A model generated the notes under the pieces. The model was not told the DNA's origin. It ran no database searches and saw nothing but the letters and a program-made list of their open reading frames with translations. A program made the translations under genes and the position numbers. 64,000 nt of DNA, taken from positions 1,922,001 to 1,986,000 of the forward strand of contig CAWILH010000002.1 of NCBI GenBank assembly GCA_963836915.1, given 5' to 3'. This DNA is from Cryomorpha sp963836915. Its GTDB lineage: Bacteria; Bacteroidota; Bacteroidia; Flavobacteriales_D; Cryomorphaceae. Each line of letters opens with the position of its first letter. The first letter of the stretch is position 1. Below, piece after piece: positions 17,580 through 31,000 of this stretch.

Positions 17580-19109
17580 ATGGATGAAATTTCACAAAAA
17601 AAGACGGATAGCCGCAAGAATTCGCGTAATAATCTGCCCATACAAAACAACGAGCTCGGCAAAATCCCCCCACAGGCCATAGACCTTGAAGAAGCAGTGC
17701 TCGGAGCCTTAATGCTGGAGCGTGAAGCGGTAAATGACGTAATAGACATCCTAAAACCCGAATCCTTCTACCGCGATACGCATCAGAAAATATACAGTGC
17801 CATACAAGAGCTCTTTCAAAAGTCGGAGCCGATAGATATACTCACCGTAACCGCAAAGCTACGGGAACGCGGCGAACTTGAAGTGGTGGGTGGCGCATAC
17901 TACATCAGTTTTCTTACCAATAGAGTGGCGAGCTCGGCCAATATCCAGTTTCACGCGCGGATCATTTCGCAGAAGCATATATTGCGTGAGCTGATCCGAA
18001 TCTCTTCTGAGACCATCCGTGATTCTTATCAAGAAAGCACCGATGTATTTGAGCTGCTCGACAAGACCGAGCGCGATCTCTTTACGGTGGCACAGGGAAA
18101 TATCCGTAAGGATTACGACTCTATGAGCGATGTGATAAAAATTGCGATTGAGAATATTGAAAAGGCAAAGCTCAATGTAGACGGGGTGAGCGGAGTGCCA
18201 ACCGGATTTACCGCGCTGGACAGGGTTACGGCCGGATGGCAGAATTCCGATATGATCATCTTGGCTGCCCGGCCCGGTATGGGCAAGACGGCCTTTGTGC
18301 TTTCCATGGCGCGAAATATGGCCGTCGACTTCAATATCCCCGTGGCCATATTCTCGTTAGAGATGGCTTCGGTGCAGCTCGTAAACCGCTTGATATCGGG
18401 GGAGACCGGCATCAAAGCAGATAAATTGCGAAAAGGAAACCTTGAAGACCACGAGTTTACCCAACTCCATACCCGAATAAAGAAACTCAGCAAGGCGCCC
18501 ATATTTATTGATGACACGCCATCGCTCTCGGTATTTGAGCTTCGCGCAAAAGCCAGGCGGCTCAAATCAAAGCATAATATTTCGGTGATCATTATCGACT
18601 ACCTCCAGCTGATGACCGCCGGCGGCGATAATCGCGGTAACCGCGAACAAGAAATCTCCATGATCTCGCGTTCTATTAAAACGATCGCCAAGGAGTTGAA
18701 CATACCGATTATCGCCCTGTCCCAGTTGAGCCGTGCCGTAGAAACACGCGGCGGAGATAAGAAACCAATGCTTTCCGATCTGCGTGAATCGGGTGCGATA
18801 GAGCAAGATGCAGACATCGTATCGTTCATATACCGCCCTGAATACTATGATATTACACAAGATGAAGATGGAAATTCAACGATAGGTACAGGACAGATCA
18901 TTATCGCAAAGCACCGGAATGGGGCATTGGAAACCGTCTCTTTGAAATTCGTCAAAGAATTTGCGAAATTTGAGAATCTGGATACCAACTATGGTTTGCC
19001 CAATAATCCGGATTACGACCGCTTCGAGACCATCACCATGCAATCGAGAATGAATGAAAATGAAAAAGACTATTTCGCAAAAGACAATGATGACGACGCC
19101 CCTTTCTAA
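17580..19109 (+). CDS. dnaB: replicative DNA helicase
   Basis: DnaB is the hexameric 5'-3' helicase of the replication fork. ATG at 17580 (MDEISQKKTDS) gives 509 residues; TTG at 17574 is an alternative two codons longer. N-terminal domain: PPQAIDLEEAVLGALMLERE and YRDTHQKIYSAIQELF. The RecA-like C-terminal domain has Walker A ILAARPGMGKTAFVLSMA, Walker B ISVIIIDYLQLM, and the DnaB motifs IIALSQLSRAVETRGG and DLRESGAIEQDADIVSFIYR. It ends in an acidic tail. No intein is seen. The next gene starts inside its last 56 bp. Confidence 0.97.
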   Translation: MDEISQKKTDSRKNSRNNLPIQNNELGKIPPQAIDLEEAVLGALMLEREAVNDVIDILKPESFYRDTHQKIYSAIQELFQKSEPIDILTVTAKLRERGELEVVGGAYYISFLTNRVASSANIQFHARIISQKHILRELIRISSETIRDSYQESTDVFELLDKTERDLFTVAQGNIRKDYDSMSDVIKIAIENIEKAKLNVDGVSGVPTGFTALDRVTAGWQNSDMIILAARPGMGKTAFVLSMARNMAVDFNIPVAIFSLEMASVQLVNRLISGETGIKADKLRKGNLEDHEFTQLHTRIKKLSKAPIFIDDTPSLSVFELRAKARRLKSKHNISVIIIDYLQLMTAGGDNRGNREQEISMISRSIKTIAKELNIPIIALSQLSRAVETRGGDKKPMLSDLRESGAIEQDADIVSFIYRPEYYDITQDEDGNSTIGTGQIIIAKHRNGALETVSLKFVKEFAKFENLDTNYGLPNNPDYDRFETITMQSRMNENEKDYFAKDNDDDAPF

Positions 19110-20376
19110 ACCCCATCTGTTCCGGTGGCTTATGATGCTCGCCATCGTATTGATCTCCACCCAAAGCTTCGGAGCAAAGATTCTGATCCAGATGGACGAG
19201 AGCCAAAAGAACCATCTCAAAGCCTACGGAATCGCATACTGGATACTCGAAAACAATATCGAAGTACAGTGGCTGCTCAACTACCGCGGCGGAAGCTTCC
19301 TGATAGATCAATACAAGACCATCGAAGAAGAATGTGTAATACGCGGCGTGTCCTATCAGGTAATAGCCGATGTGCAAGCATCTCAGATCATACGGGATAT
19401 CGCCGATCCCGAAGTGAATATGGAAACGGTAAAACTTGAGTCTGCCCCGAAGATCGCGGTCTATTCGCCAAAAGCAAAAATGCCCTGGGATGATGCCGTG
19501 ACCCTTGTAATGGCTTACGCCGAAATACCGTATGAAGTGATTTACGACCGTGAGATCATCAATATGGCCTTGCCAAAATACGACTGGCTGCACCTACATC
19601 ACGAAGATTTTACGGGTCAATATGGCAAGTTTTATAAGAGTTATAAAAATGCGGCCTGGTACCAGCAGCAAGAGCGCGATGCAGAGTCGGAAGCCAAAGA
19701 ATTGGGATTTGCGAAAGTATCTCAGCTCAAGCTCGCCGTGGCCGAACGCATCAAAGAGTATACCGCTGGCGGTGGATTTCTATTTACCATGTGCTCAGGT
19801 ACAGACTCTTACGACATCGCCCTTGCTGCGCATACTACGGATATTTGCGAAAGCATGTACGACGGCGACCCTGCCGATCCGGCGGCTCAGTCGAAGCTGG
19901 ACTTTACGCAGACCTTTGCATTCCATGATTTTCAGCTAGAGAAAGATCCGCTGGTATATGAATTTTCTTCCATCGATGCTACCGATGTGCATGGGAGAAC
20001 CCCACAGACGCAAGATTTCTTTACCCTATTCGACTTTTCAGCAAAGTGGGACATCGTGCCTACTATGCTTACGCAAAGCCACATGAGCGTGGTGAAAGGA
20101 TTTATGGGTCAGACCACCGCTTTCAAAAAGCAATATGTGAAGAGCGATGTGCTGGTGATGGGCGAGAGCAAGGCGCAAGGCACCGTGAAGTATATCCACG
20201 GCTCTTTTGGCAATGGGCAGTGGACTTTTTACGCCGGCCACGACCCGGAAGATTATCAGCATAAGGTGGGCGACCCCCCTACCGATCTAAACCTGCACCC
20301 CAATAGCCCGGGGTATCGGTTGATATTGAATAATATACTCTTTCCGGCGGCCAAGAAAAAGAAGCAGAAAACCTAA
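19054..20376 (+). CDS. conserved secreted protein (family often labelled 'asparagine synthetase B' in Bacteroidota)
   Basis: The product has a signal peptide (LMMLAIVLISTQSFG) and mature start AKILIQMDESQKNHLKAYGI, so it acts outside the cytoplasm. Visible features: IAVYSPKAKMPWDDAVTLVM, EIPYEVIYDREI, YDWLHLHHEDFTGQYGKFYK, FLFTMCSGTDSYDIALAAHT and GSFGNGQWTFYAGHDPEDYQ. These look like a ThuA or glutamine-amidotransferase-like fold, but that is inference. From memory, similar proteins carry the label asparagine synthetase B in Bacteroidota; nothing here resembles the AsnB synthetase domain, so I doubt that label. The start is either ATG 19054, overlapping dnaB by 56 bp, or ATG 19090, overlapping by 20 bp; the later start suits the leader better. 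Probably co-transcribed with dnaB. Confidence 0.75.
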   Translation: MKMKKTISQKTMMTTPLSKPHLFRWLMMLAIVLISTQSFGAKILIQMDESQKNHLKAYGIAYWILENNIEVQWLLNYRGGSFLIDQYKTIEEECVIRGVSYQVIADVQASQIIRDIADPEVNMETVKLESAPKIAVYSPKAKMPWDDAVTLVMAYAEIPYEVIYDREIINMALPKYDWLHLHHEDFTGQYGKFYKSYKNAAWYQQQERDAESEAKELGFAKVSQLKLAVAERIKEYTAGGGFLFTMCSGTDSYDIALAAHTTDICESMYDGDPADPAAQSKLDFTQTFAFHDFQLEKDPLVYEFSSIDATDVHGRTPQTQDFFTLFDFSAKWDIVPTMLTQSHMSVVKGFMGQTTAFKKQYVKSDVLVMGESKAQGTVKYIHGSFGNGQWTFYAGHDPEDYQHKVGDPPTDLNLHPNSPGYRLILNNILFPAAKKKKQKT

Positions 20377-21103
20377 AGCAATTTATACAGCTTCCATCTT
20401 ATAATTACCAAGCCCAACCCGTTTGAGCGTTCTTTTATCCGCAGCATCGCATGAGATGTAACAAGGCGTAAATGAAAGCGGCAGACATTGTGGAATGCCC
20501 TTTTTCATTCTGGTGGTCGGCATCTCCGCCCTTCGATGGGGCAATGGCTTGGCGATAGTTTGACCTTTACCAATCAGCCTGTCTGGATAAGCCCGCCACG
20601 GGCATTTGATTTTAAGAGTGGTATGGCTGAAGGCATTTTAGGAAGGGTGGACAAAATTCAAGAGCAATGCCTAAAGCCAAGTCCCACACCGTGATACACA
20701 GCGGAGTCTATCATTTTCGTGCGGGATAAAACACCTGATGGAAATGGGGGTTAAACATCCTTTACATACGATCTGCGCTGGGGCCAAGCCAGCTCTAAGA
20801 TCACGGAAGTGCACAAGAGAGCATGCGCCATCGACAACAAAACATTGAAAAGTCCATTGGACACCCTCTGTGAATCTTTTACATTAACCAACGATGGAAA
20901 CCCACCTCGCAGATAGGCGAGATATATATGCAGCAAATAAAGCGAAAGTTGGGTGTAGACTGATGTTGAGAAGAATTAAAAAATGCTTACAAAGAAATTA
21001 ATTGCCAAAGAAACCAATTGTACAGATGGTCTCTAAACAAAGTACTAAGAGAATCTATGATAGGGCGTGGTAAAGCGTGAGAAATTAGCCGAAAAACACG
21101 AGC
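20377..21103. other. gene-free stretch between the secreted protein gene and the rRNA operon
   Basis: About 727 bp. Only a short frame without motifs (20488-20694) exists and it is not called. No RNA gene, clear repeat or terminator was recognised before the rRNA terminator at 21104. Confidence 0.5.
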
Positions 21104-21138
21104 ATAAAAAAACCCTGTAATCGAAACTACAGGGCTTT
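21104..21138 (-). terminator. rRNA operon terminator
   Basis: The inverted repeat CCCTGTA (21113-21119) and TACAGGG (21128-21134) with an 8-nt loop is followed, on the minus strand, by a run of T. It lies directly after the 5S gene and is a standard intrinsic terminator. Confidence 0.8.
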
Positions 21139-21146
21139 ATAAAAAT

Positions 21147-21250
<104 letters not shown>

Positions 21251-21311
21251 AAGCGTTTAATGCTTTATATCAATCAATAAGAATTGACGTATTGGTTTAG
21301 TATCAAATTTA

Positions 21312-24110
<2,799 letters not shown>

Positions 24111-24334
24111 CTACTTAACCAATACGTCAAAGAACTCCTTCGGGAAAAACCCGAATAGCGATCAAATTGGAATCGAACCAAAACCTTCCCACCAATGTGG
24201 TTTGCTCTCCATGAGCTATCAATCAATAATCATTTTTAAATCGAAATATTACTAACCCAATAATCTACGGTTATCCCAGTCGTTTTTAGAACAAGGACAA
24301 AGTAGCTGTCTGAAGGGCTACGACATTCTCAAAG

Positions 24335-24403
24335 TGAAGAATATCGGCGTCGAACCGATGACCTTTCCGCCCCAGGCGGGACGCTCTTGTCGCGCAATGC
24401 AAT
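24335..24403 (-). pseudogene. relic tRNA-Ala duplicate in the rRNA spacer
   Basis: A second, decayed copy of the tRNA-Ala 3' half. Its T-arm and acceptor (AGGTCATCGGTTCGACGCCG, then ATATTCTTCA) nearly match the functional gene at 24482-24555. The anticodon arm has become CCGCC-TGG-GGCGG with a 3-nt loop, and the D-arm no longer folds. The flank on the 23S side (GTAGCTGTCTGAAGGGCTACGACATTCTC) parallels the flank of the real tRNA (GCCGCTGTCTGAGCGGCAACGATATTCTC, written in halves), so a tandem duplication of about 150 bp took place. Confidence 0.75.
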
Positions 24404-24481
24404 ACTTCAAAATAAATCCTGAACATTTTCAGGACTAAAAATAACGTTGCCGCTGTCTGAGCGGCAACGATATTCTCAAAG

Positions 24482-24555
24482 TGGAGAATATCGGAGTCGA
24501 ACCGATGACCTCCTGCGTGCAAGGCAGGCGCTCTAGCCAGCTGAGCTAATCCCCC
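24482..24555 (-). tRNA. tRNA-Ala (anticodon TGC)
   Basis: A cloverleaf can be drawn: acceptor GGGGGAT pairs with ATTCTCC (two G-U pairs), D-arm GCTCAGCTGGCTAGAGC, anticodon stem CCTGC/GCAGG with loop CTTGCAC, T-arm around GGTTCGACTCC. The anticodon is TGC. It lies in the usual 16S-Ile-Ala-23S spacer. CCA is not encoded. Confidence 0.95.
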
Positions 24556-24565
24556 ATTTTATCCG

Positions 24566-24639
24566 TAGTCCTGAGCAGATTTGAACTGCTGACCCCTACA
24601 TTATCAGTGTAGTGCTCTAACCAACTGAGCTACAGGACT
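24566..24639 (-). tRNA. tRNA-Ile (anticodon GAT)
   Basis: Acceptor AGTCCTG pairs perfectly with CAGGACT. D-arm GCTCAGTTGGTTAGAGC, anticodon stem CTACA/TGTAG with loop CTGATAA, and T-arm around AGTTCAAATCTGC. The anticodon GAT is the standard isoleucine tRNA of rRNA spacers. It is 10 bp upstream of tRNA-Ala on the same transcript. Confidence 0.95.
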
Positions 24640-24718
24640 AAATAAAATGAAGATATTATTATATAAAAAAATGTAATAGCAGCGCCTTGATCCTAAAATT
24701 TTACCAAGATTGTCTCTA

Positions 24719-26240
<1,522 letters not shown>

Positions 26241-26375
26241 AATAAATGTTTATGTTCCGAAGAACAAAATTTGTGAGTTTGTGTCCTGATATAATTAACA
26301 AGGATCTTGGCTTGCTGCTATTACAAATTTTTCAAAGAACTTTTCTATTTGATCTCCCCATCATTTTGGGGAGTG

Positions 26376-26404
26376 CAAAGGTAATAAACTTTTTAATTCT
26401 CCAA
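26376..26404 (-). promoter_or_regulatory. rRNA promoter P3
   Basis: On the minus strand TTG (26404-26402) is separated by 18 bp from TACCTTTG (26383-26376). This fits the Bacteroidota consensus TTG-N18/19-TAnnTTTG. It is nearest to the 16S gene. Confidence 0.7.
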
Positions 26405-26453
26405 ACATTTCTGAAAAAAAAATTTCATCAACTGTTTTTCAAACTTGGGACGC

Positions 26454-26482
26454 CAAAAGTAATACTCATTTTCTAATCCCAA
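26454..26482 (-). promoter_or_regulatory. rRNA promoter P2
   Basis: On the minus strand TTG (26482-26480) is followed after 18 bp by TACTTTTG (26461-26454), again a consensus match, and is one of three in tandem upstream of 16S. Confidence 0.65.
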
Positions 26483-26566
26483 AACATTTGTTGAAAAGAT
26501 TTCAAACTAGCCAGTAAACCCTGCTTTTTTGTCTTTTTCAATCTCGCCTTGCGTTCAAAGCGGCTG

Positions 26567-26596
26567 CAAATGTACAGGCATTTTTTAATTGCACAA
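26567..26596 (-). promoter_or_regulatory. rRNA promoter P1
   Basis: On the minus strand TTG (26596-26594), a 19-bp spacer, then TACATTTG (26574-26567). This is the most distal of three promoters in the 400-bp leader, which holds no gene. Confidence 0.7.
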
Positions 26597-26659
26597 GTAC
26601 TTCAATCAGAAAATTTCAAATTTAAATGAAATTAAAAATTAAATCTCTCATTATCAGCT

Positions 26660-27355
26660 TTATGGATTTGACTTCGAAATGGAAATAATTTTTCCCCGCA
26701 TCACAGCGTCGGCGCTTTCGGCAAAACCGTGGATATAATCTGCCATCTCTTCTACCGTGCTCGAAGCAACCACCCCAGGAAATGCTTCTCTAAACATTTC
26801 TGTGTCTACACTGCCCAATGCCAGACAGTTAAAACTATTGCCGGTATCCTTGTACTCTTCACTAAGCATTTCCGTTAGGCAATTCAAGGCTGCTTTGCTG
26901 GTAGAATACCCAGACAATCCAGAAAATTTTACGCTCCCTTCTACCCCGCCTACACTGCTTATATATATAGAATGGGTATTATCCATATAAGGCATCAGCG
27001 TTTGCGTAAGCAGAAATGGAGCGAAAACGTTTACCTCATATACGGCATGGAGCTCATCACTATTTATATTTTCAAAGGGTTTGAACAGTAGTTTTCCGGC
27101 ATTGTGAATCACACAGCGCAGCGCTGGAAGGGTTTCTAAGGTATTGGCAATCTGGGCTCTGCCCGTTTCTTCGGTTATGGAACAGGGTATGATGACCACC
27201 CGCGAACCATCTGAACTGCCGATCTGCTCCTTCAGGCTCTCTCCATTTCTGGTCACTGCCACCACTTTATAAGTTCCATCTCTGGCAAATGCTTTTACCA
27301 ATGCCAAACCCAAACCACGGCTCGCACCTGTTATCAATACTGTTCTCTCTTCCAT
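26660..27355 (-). CDS. short-chain dehydrogenase/reductase
   Basis: A 231-residue NAD(P)-dependent oxidoreductase of the classical SDR fold. Cofactor-binding TVLITGASRGLGLALVKAFA is at the N-terminus, VIHNAGKLLFKPF stands in the NNAG position, the catalytic serine is in SIYISSVGGVEG, and the YxxxK motif is GYSTSKAALNCLTE. The substrate cannot be inferred; sepiapterin-reductase-like or carbonyl-reductase-like enzymes are the nearest general pattern. Its ATG is 30 bp from the divergent ATG of the next gene, so a shared promoter region is likely. Confidence 0.88.
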   Translation of the reverse strand: MEERTVLITGASRGLGLALVKAFARDGTYKVVAVTRNGESLKEQIGSSDGSRVVIIPCSITEETGRAQIANTLETLPALRCVIHNAGKLLFKPFENINSDELHAVYEVNVFAPFLLTQTLMPYMDNTHSIYISSVGGVEGSVKFSGLSGYSTSKAALNCLTEMLSEEYKDTGNSFNCLALGSVDTEMFREAFPGVVASSTVEEMADYIHGFAESADAVMRGKIISISKSNP

Positions 27356-27385
27356 ATTCCTTACTTTCGTTCTAAATTTATAGTA

Positions 27386-27961
27386 ATGGTGCTTCGTTTT
27401 AAAATAGTCCGGATTTCGCTGGGTCTTCTCTTTATTTTTCTTTCCACCGCAGCTTTTTCGCAGAAGGGCGAAAGTAATAATCCTTATGCAGGCTTACCTT
27501 TAAAGGAAAGAATTTTTGTGGGTGGTGGTTTAGGACTGAGTTTCGGTACGATAACTTTCATCAGCGTATCTCCGATCGTAGGATACAATGTTAGTCCAAG
27601 ATTATCTTTTGGCTTAGGGCCTTCCTATCAATATTATAGGGACAACCGCGCTACTCCCGATTTCAGCACTTCAATATATGGTGGTTCCGCATTCGGCCGC
27701 TATTTTGTCCTTGAGAATATATTCCTTCAATCCGAATTTGAAGTGCTCAATTTAGAACAGATAGGCTTCGATCCTTCTACGGGAGATTTCCCTTCTCGGA
27801 GGGTGACTGTTCCGGTATGGTTTGTAGGCGGCGGTTTCAGCCAGCGCAATTCGCGTGGAAGCGGCCTTTTTATTGGTCTATATTATGATCTGATCGGCGA
27901 TAGAAACTCGCCCTACCCGGGAGATGTTGCCGTAAGGGCCGGCGGTGTATTTGGCTTTTAA
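27386..27961 (+). CDS. outer-membrane beta-barrel-like secreted protein
   Basis: 191 residues. The leader ISLGLLFIFLSTAAFSQ is a signal peptide. The mature part alternates hydrophobic and polar residues in glycine-rich strands (VGGGLGLSFGTITFISVSPI, SPRLSFGLGPSYQYYRD, IYGGSAFGRYFVL, PVWFVGGGFSQRN, GLFIGLYYDLIG). It ends in an aromatic C-terminus (GVFGF), the usual outer-membrane insertion signal. It resembles small OmpW/OmpA-barrel-like proteins of Bacteroidota, with no named function. ATG at 27386. Confidence 0.78.
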   Translation: MVLRFKIVRISLGLLFIFLSTAAFSQKGESNNPYAGLPLKERIFVGGGLGLSFGTITFISVSPIVGYNVSPRLSFGLGPSYQYYRDNRATPDFSTSIYGGSAFGRYFVLENIFLQSEFEVLNLEQIGFDPSTGDFPSRRVTVPVWFVGGGFSQRNSRGSGLFIGLYYDLIGDRNSPYPGDVAVRAGGVFGF

Positions 27962-28018
27962 AATTCTGTAACCTTCACACCTCCTCTAGGTATACCAAGC
28001 AAACTATATTTTTACTTC

Positions 28019-31000
28019 ATGATTTCCCCCTTTGACTTTGGTCGCTATACACGGTTTTTCGCCGTGCTAATTGCGATAAGCTCTTTCAATCCTGCCGAGG
28101 CACAAACCCTAATATGGGGCGTTAATCCCGATGGGGGCAGCGCTCAGATCGGCGGTATTTTCAATGTTCTGGATTCTGGCGAAGATTTTTCCCAGCCGTA
28201 CACCTTTTCGAATGTCGCGGAAGGGACTAGACCACAGAGCCAACTGACCGTTTCCGAAAATGGATCGGTCTATGGCACTGCTTCGCAGGGCGGAGACTTC
28301 GGGTCAGGTACGATCTTCAGGCTTTTGGCCAATGGAGATTTTGAGATCCTGTATCATTTCAACCCAATTTCTGATGGTTCAAATCCAAATAGCGCATTGG
28401 TAGAAGTATCTCAAGGTACATTTGTGGGCACCACCCAAACAGGATCATCCCTAGGCTCGGGAACGCTATTTTCCTTCTCTTTGACGGATGGGTTTGGCGT
28501 TTTGCACGCCTTCCAATCCTCTTCAAACGGTGGCAACCCAAGGGGATCATTGGCCTTCGATGCTGAAGATCAAATGATCTATGGCACCTGTTCGGTAGGT
28601 GGTAGCGGTGGCTTCGGTTCTGCATATGGTTATAATCTGGGTTCAGGCTATACTATGATACACTCCTTTGCCGGTGGCGCCAATGGCTCCTACCCACAGG
28701 GAGGACTGATGCTCGGTTCTGATGGTTTGCTCTATGGTACCACTCAATTTGGCGGAAGCGACGGTCAAGGAACTATTTTCTCCATCGACCCTTCCAATGG
28801 CTTATACAGCGTGCTACATAGTCTTAGCAGCCTGACAGCGGAAGGTAGATATCCTTTTTGCACGTTGGTAGAATCAAGTACGGGCATACTTATGGGAACC
28901 TGTTCGGAAGGAGGAACGAATAATACTGGTACACTATTCAAAATGACCGTTGATGGAACTTTCACCAAACTCAGAAACCTGCAATCTTCTCAAGATGGTA
29001 GCTTTCCAAAGGCAGGACTCATACCGCTGGAAGGGAATATCCTAGCGGGTGTGGCCGAGTTTGGCGGCGACAGCGGGTATGGCACACTTTTTACGATAAC
29101 AGAGTCGGGCACTTTTCAGAAAATCCTAGACTTTAATGATCTGGGCACAGGAAGTAATCCCAAGGCCGCCCTGGTCAAATCAGGGAATACCGCCATAGGG
29201 GCTGCGGCCAATGGCGGTGCCAATAATTTTGGAACCATCTTCTCACTGAATGATGATCAATCGATTACTAAACTTCACGACTTCAGCCTACCGCTGAATG
29301 GTGCGAACCCCAGAGGTATTCAGCAAAGCGGAAATTCCCTCTATGGTGTGACTTCGGCCGGCGGGGCATTTAATGCTGGAGTGTTTTTTAAGACTGCATT
29401 GGATGGAACCGCGGTTCTTGTTCACGATTTTGATCCGGCAGTAGATGGTGAGTATCCCAATACAGACTTGGAGATGTCAGCCGATGGAAGCTTTTACGGC
29501 ACCGCAAGGTTTGGTGGCGAAAATGCTGCCGGAACAGTCTTTTCTATCGACCCCGAAGGAACGGTGGAAGTGATCCATAATTTTGACGGAGCAGAAATGG
29601 GTCGTTTTCCTTTCGGTCAAATCTTAGCGCATAGCGATGGATCCTATTATGGTACCACCATTAATGGTGGTCTTTACGACAATGGCATTCTATATCGGAT
29701 AGATGAAAACGGGATATTTACGAAACTCTTTGATTTCTACAGCTTCTTTGATGCAGGCGACATAGAAGCCAAGTTAATAGAAGGTATAAATGGAAATCTT
29801 TACGGTGCCGCGGCCTCTGGTGGTAGCTCATTCAATGGGGCTTTATTTGAGTACGATTTTAGCTCAAGCTTAGTGAGCGTAATTCACAGCTTTGAAGATG
29901 CTACCGACGGAAGCCAGCCAAAGGGAAATTTAATCATGACCGTAGATGGCAGCATTTACGGTTCTACCTCTGGCGGTGGGCTGGGTGGCGGGAGCTTGTT
30001 TCAGTATAATCCGGCTACAGGCTATGAGACCATTTATCTACTTGATCCGGCTGTCGATGGCGCTTCAATAGTAGGTGGTTTAGCAAAAGATGAAAACGAT
30101 AAAATAATTGGCTTTGCCAATGAAAGCGGTGCCCTGAATGGCGGAACTTGCTTTTCTTACGATCCGGCACTCGCAAGCTTTCAGGTATTGTACAGCTTTG
30201 ATGGTGCCGCCAGCAACCGGCCTGCTGGCACCCCTGCCCTATTCTATCCCGATTGCTTTGGCCAAAACGGTTGTGAAAGTACCGATCCGTGCAGCATCGC
30301 CCAGTGTAATTTCGGAGTATGCGAGATTATAGCTCTTGAGCCTAGCTTTGCCATGGCCAGCATCGGCAACTGCCAAGTCGGGCTGGATCAATTTGATCTG
30401 AGTTTCAATCTATCGATGAATGCTTCGCCGGGTGGCACGCTCACGGTAGGTGATCAGAGTTTTGCTTTGAGTACCGATATTATAGAGTATCAATTTATGG
30501 TACTTGGCCTTCCTGCAAATGGTGCCCCAATCGAGCTGTCCTACACTTTTGAAGCCACTGGATGCTCGGGAACTATAGATTTTGGCCAGGCACCCGATCC
30601 TTGCCCACCAGTAGAGATCATATTTATATTGAATGACGGTGGTATCGAAACCAGCCCCGAAGGACTATTTATTGGCGGAAGCTTCCAATCTTGGAGCCCC
30701 AGTGAAATCCAAATGACCCAAACGAGCGATGGATTCTGGCAAGCTACTTTGCAGATAGCTGCTGGCGATTATCAATTTAATTTCTTCGACGGCGGATCTA
30801 TTTTCGATGGTGAATTTGTAGTGGGCAGTTGCGCATCAAATGGAAAGCGGAATATTAGCATCAGCGAAGAAAGCGAAACCTTTGAATTTTGCTGGTCGCA
30901 ATGCGAGGCAAATTGTTTTTTGAGCATTGCCCAAGGCAGGCAACAAGAAGCGCTAAGGCTTTATCCGAATCCAGTAAAACAGGGAAATACGTTCATCTTG

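Noticed and set aside
19033..19593. 186-codon minus-strand frame
   Set aside because: Antisense to dnaB end and the secreted protein; residue pattern (His/Phe/Tyr-rich) is that of a shadow frame.
20488..20694. 68-codon frame before the rRNA operon
   Set aside because: No motif, no leader, atypical composition.
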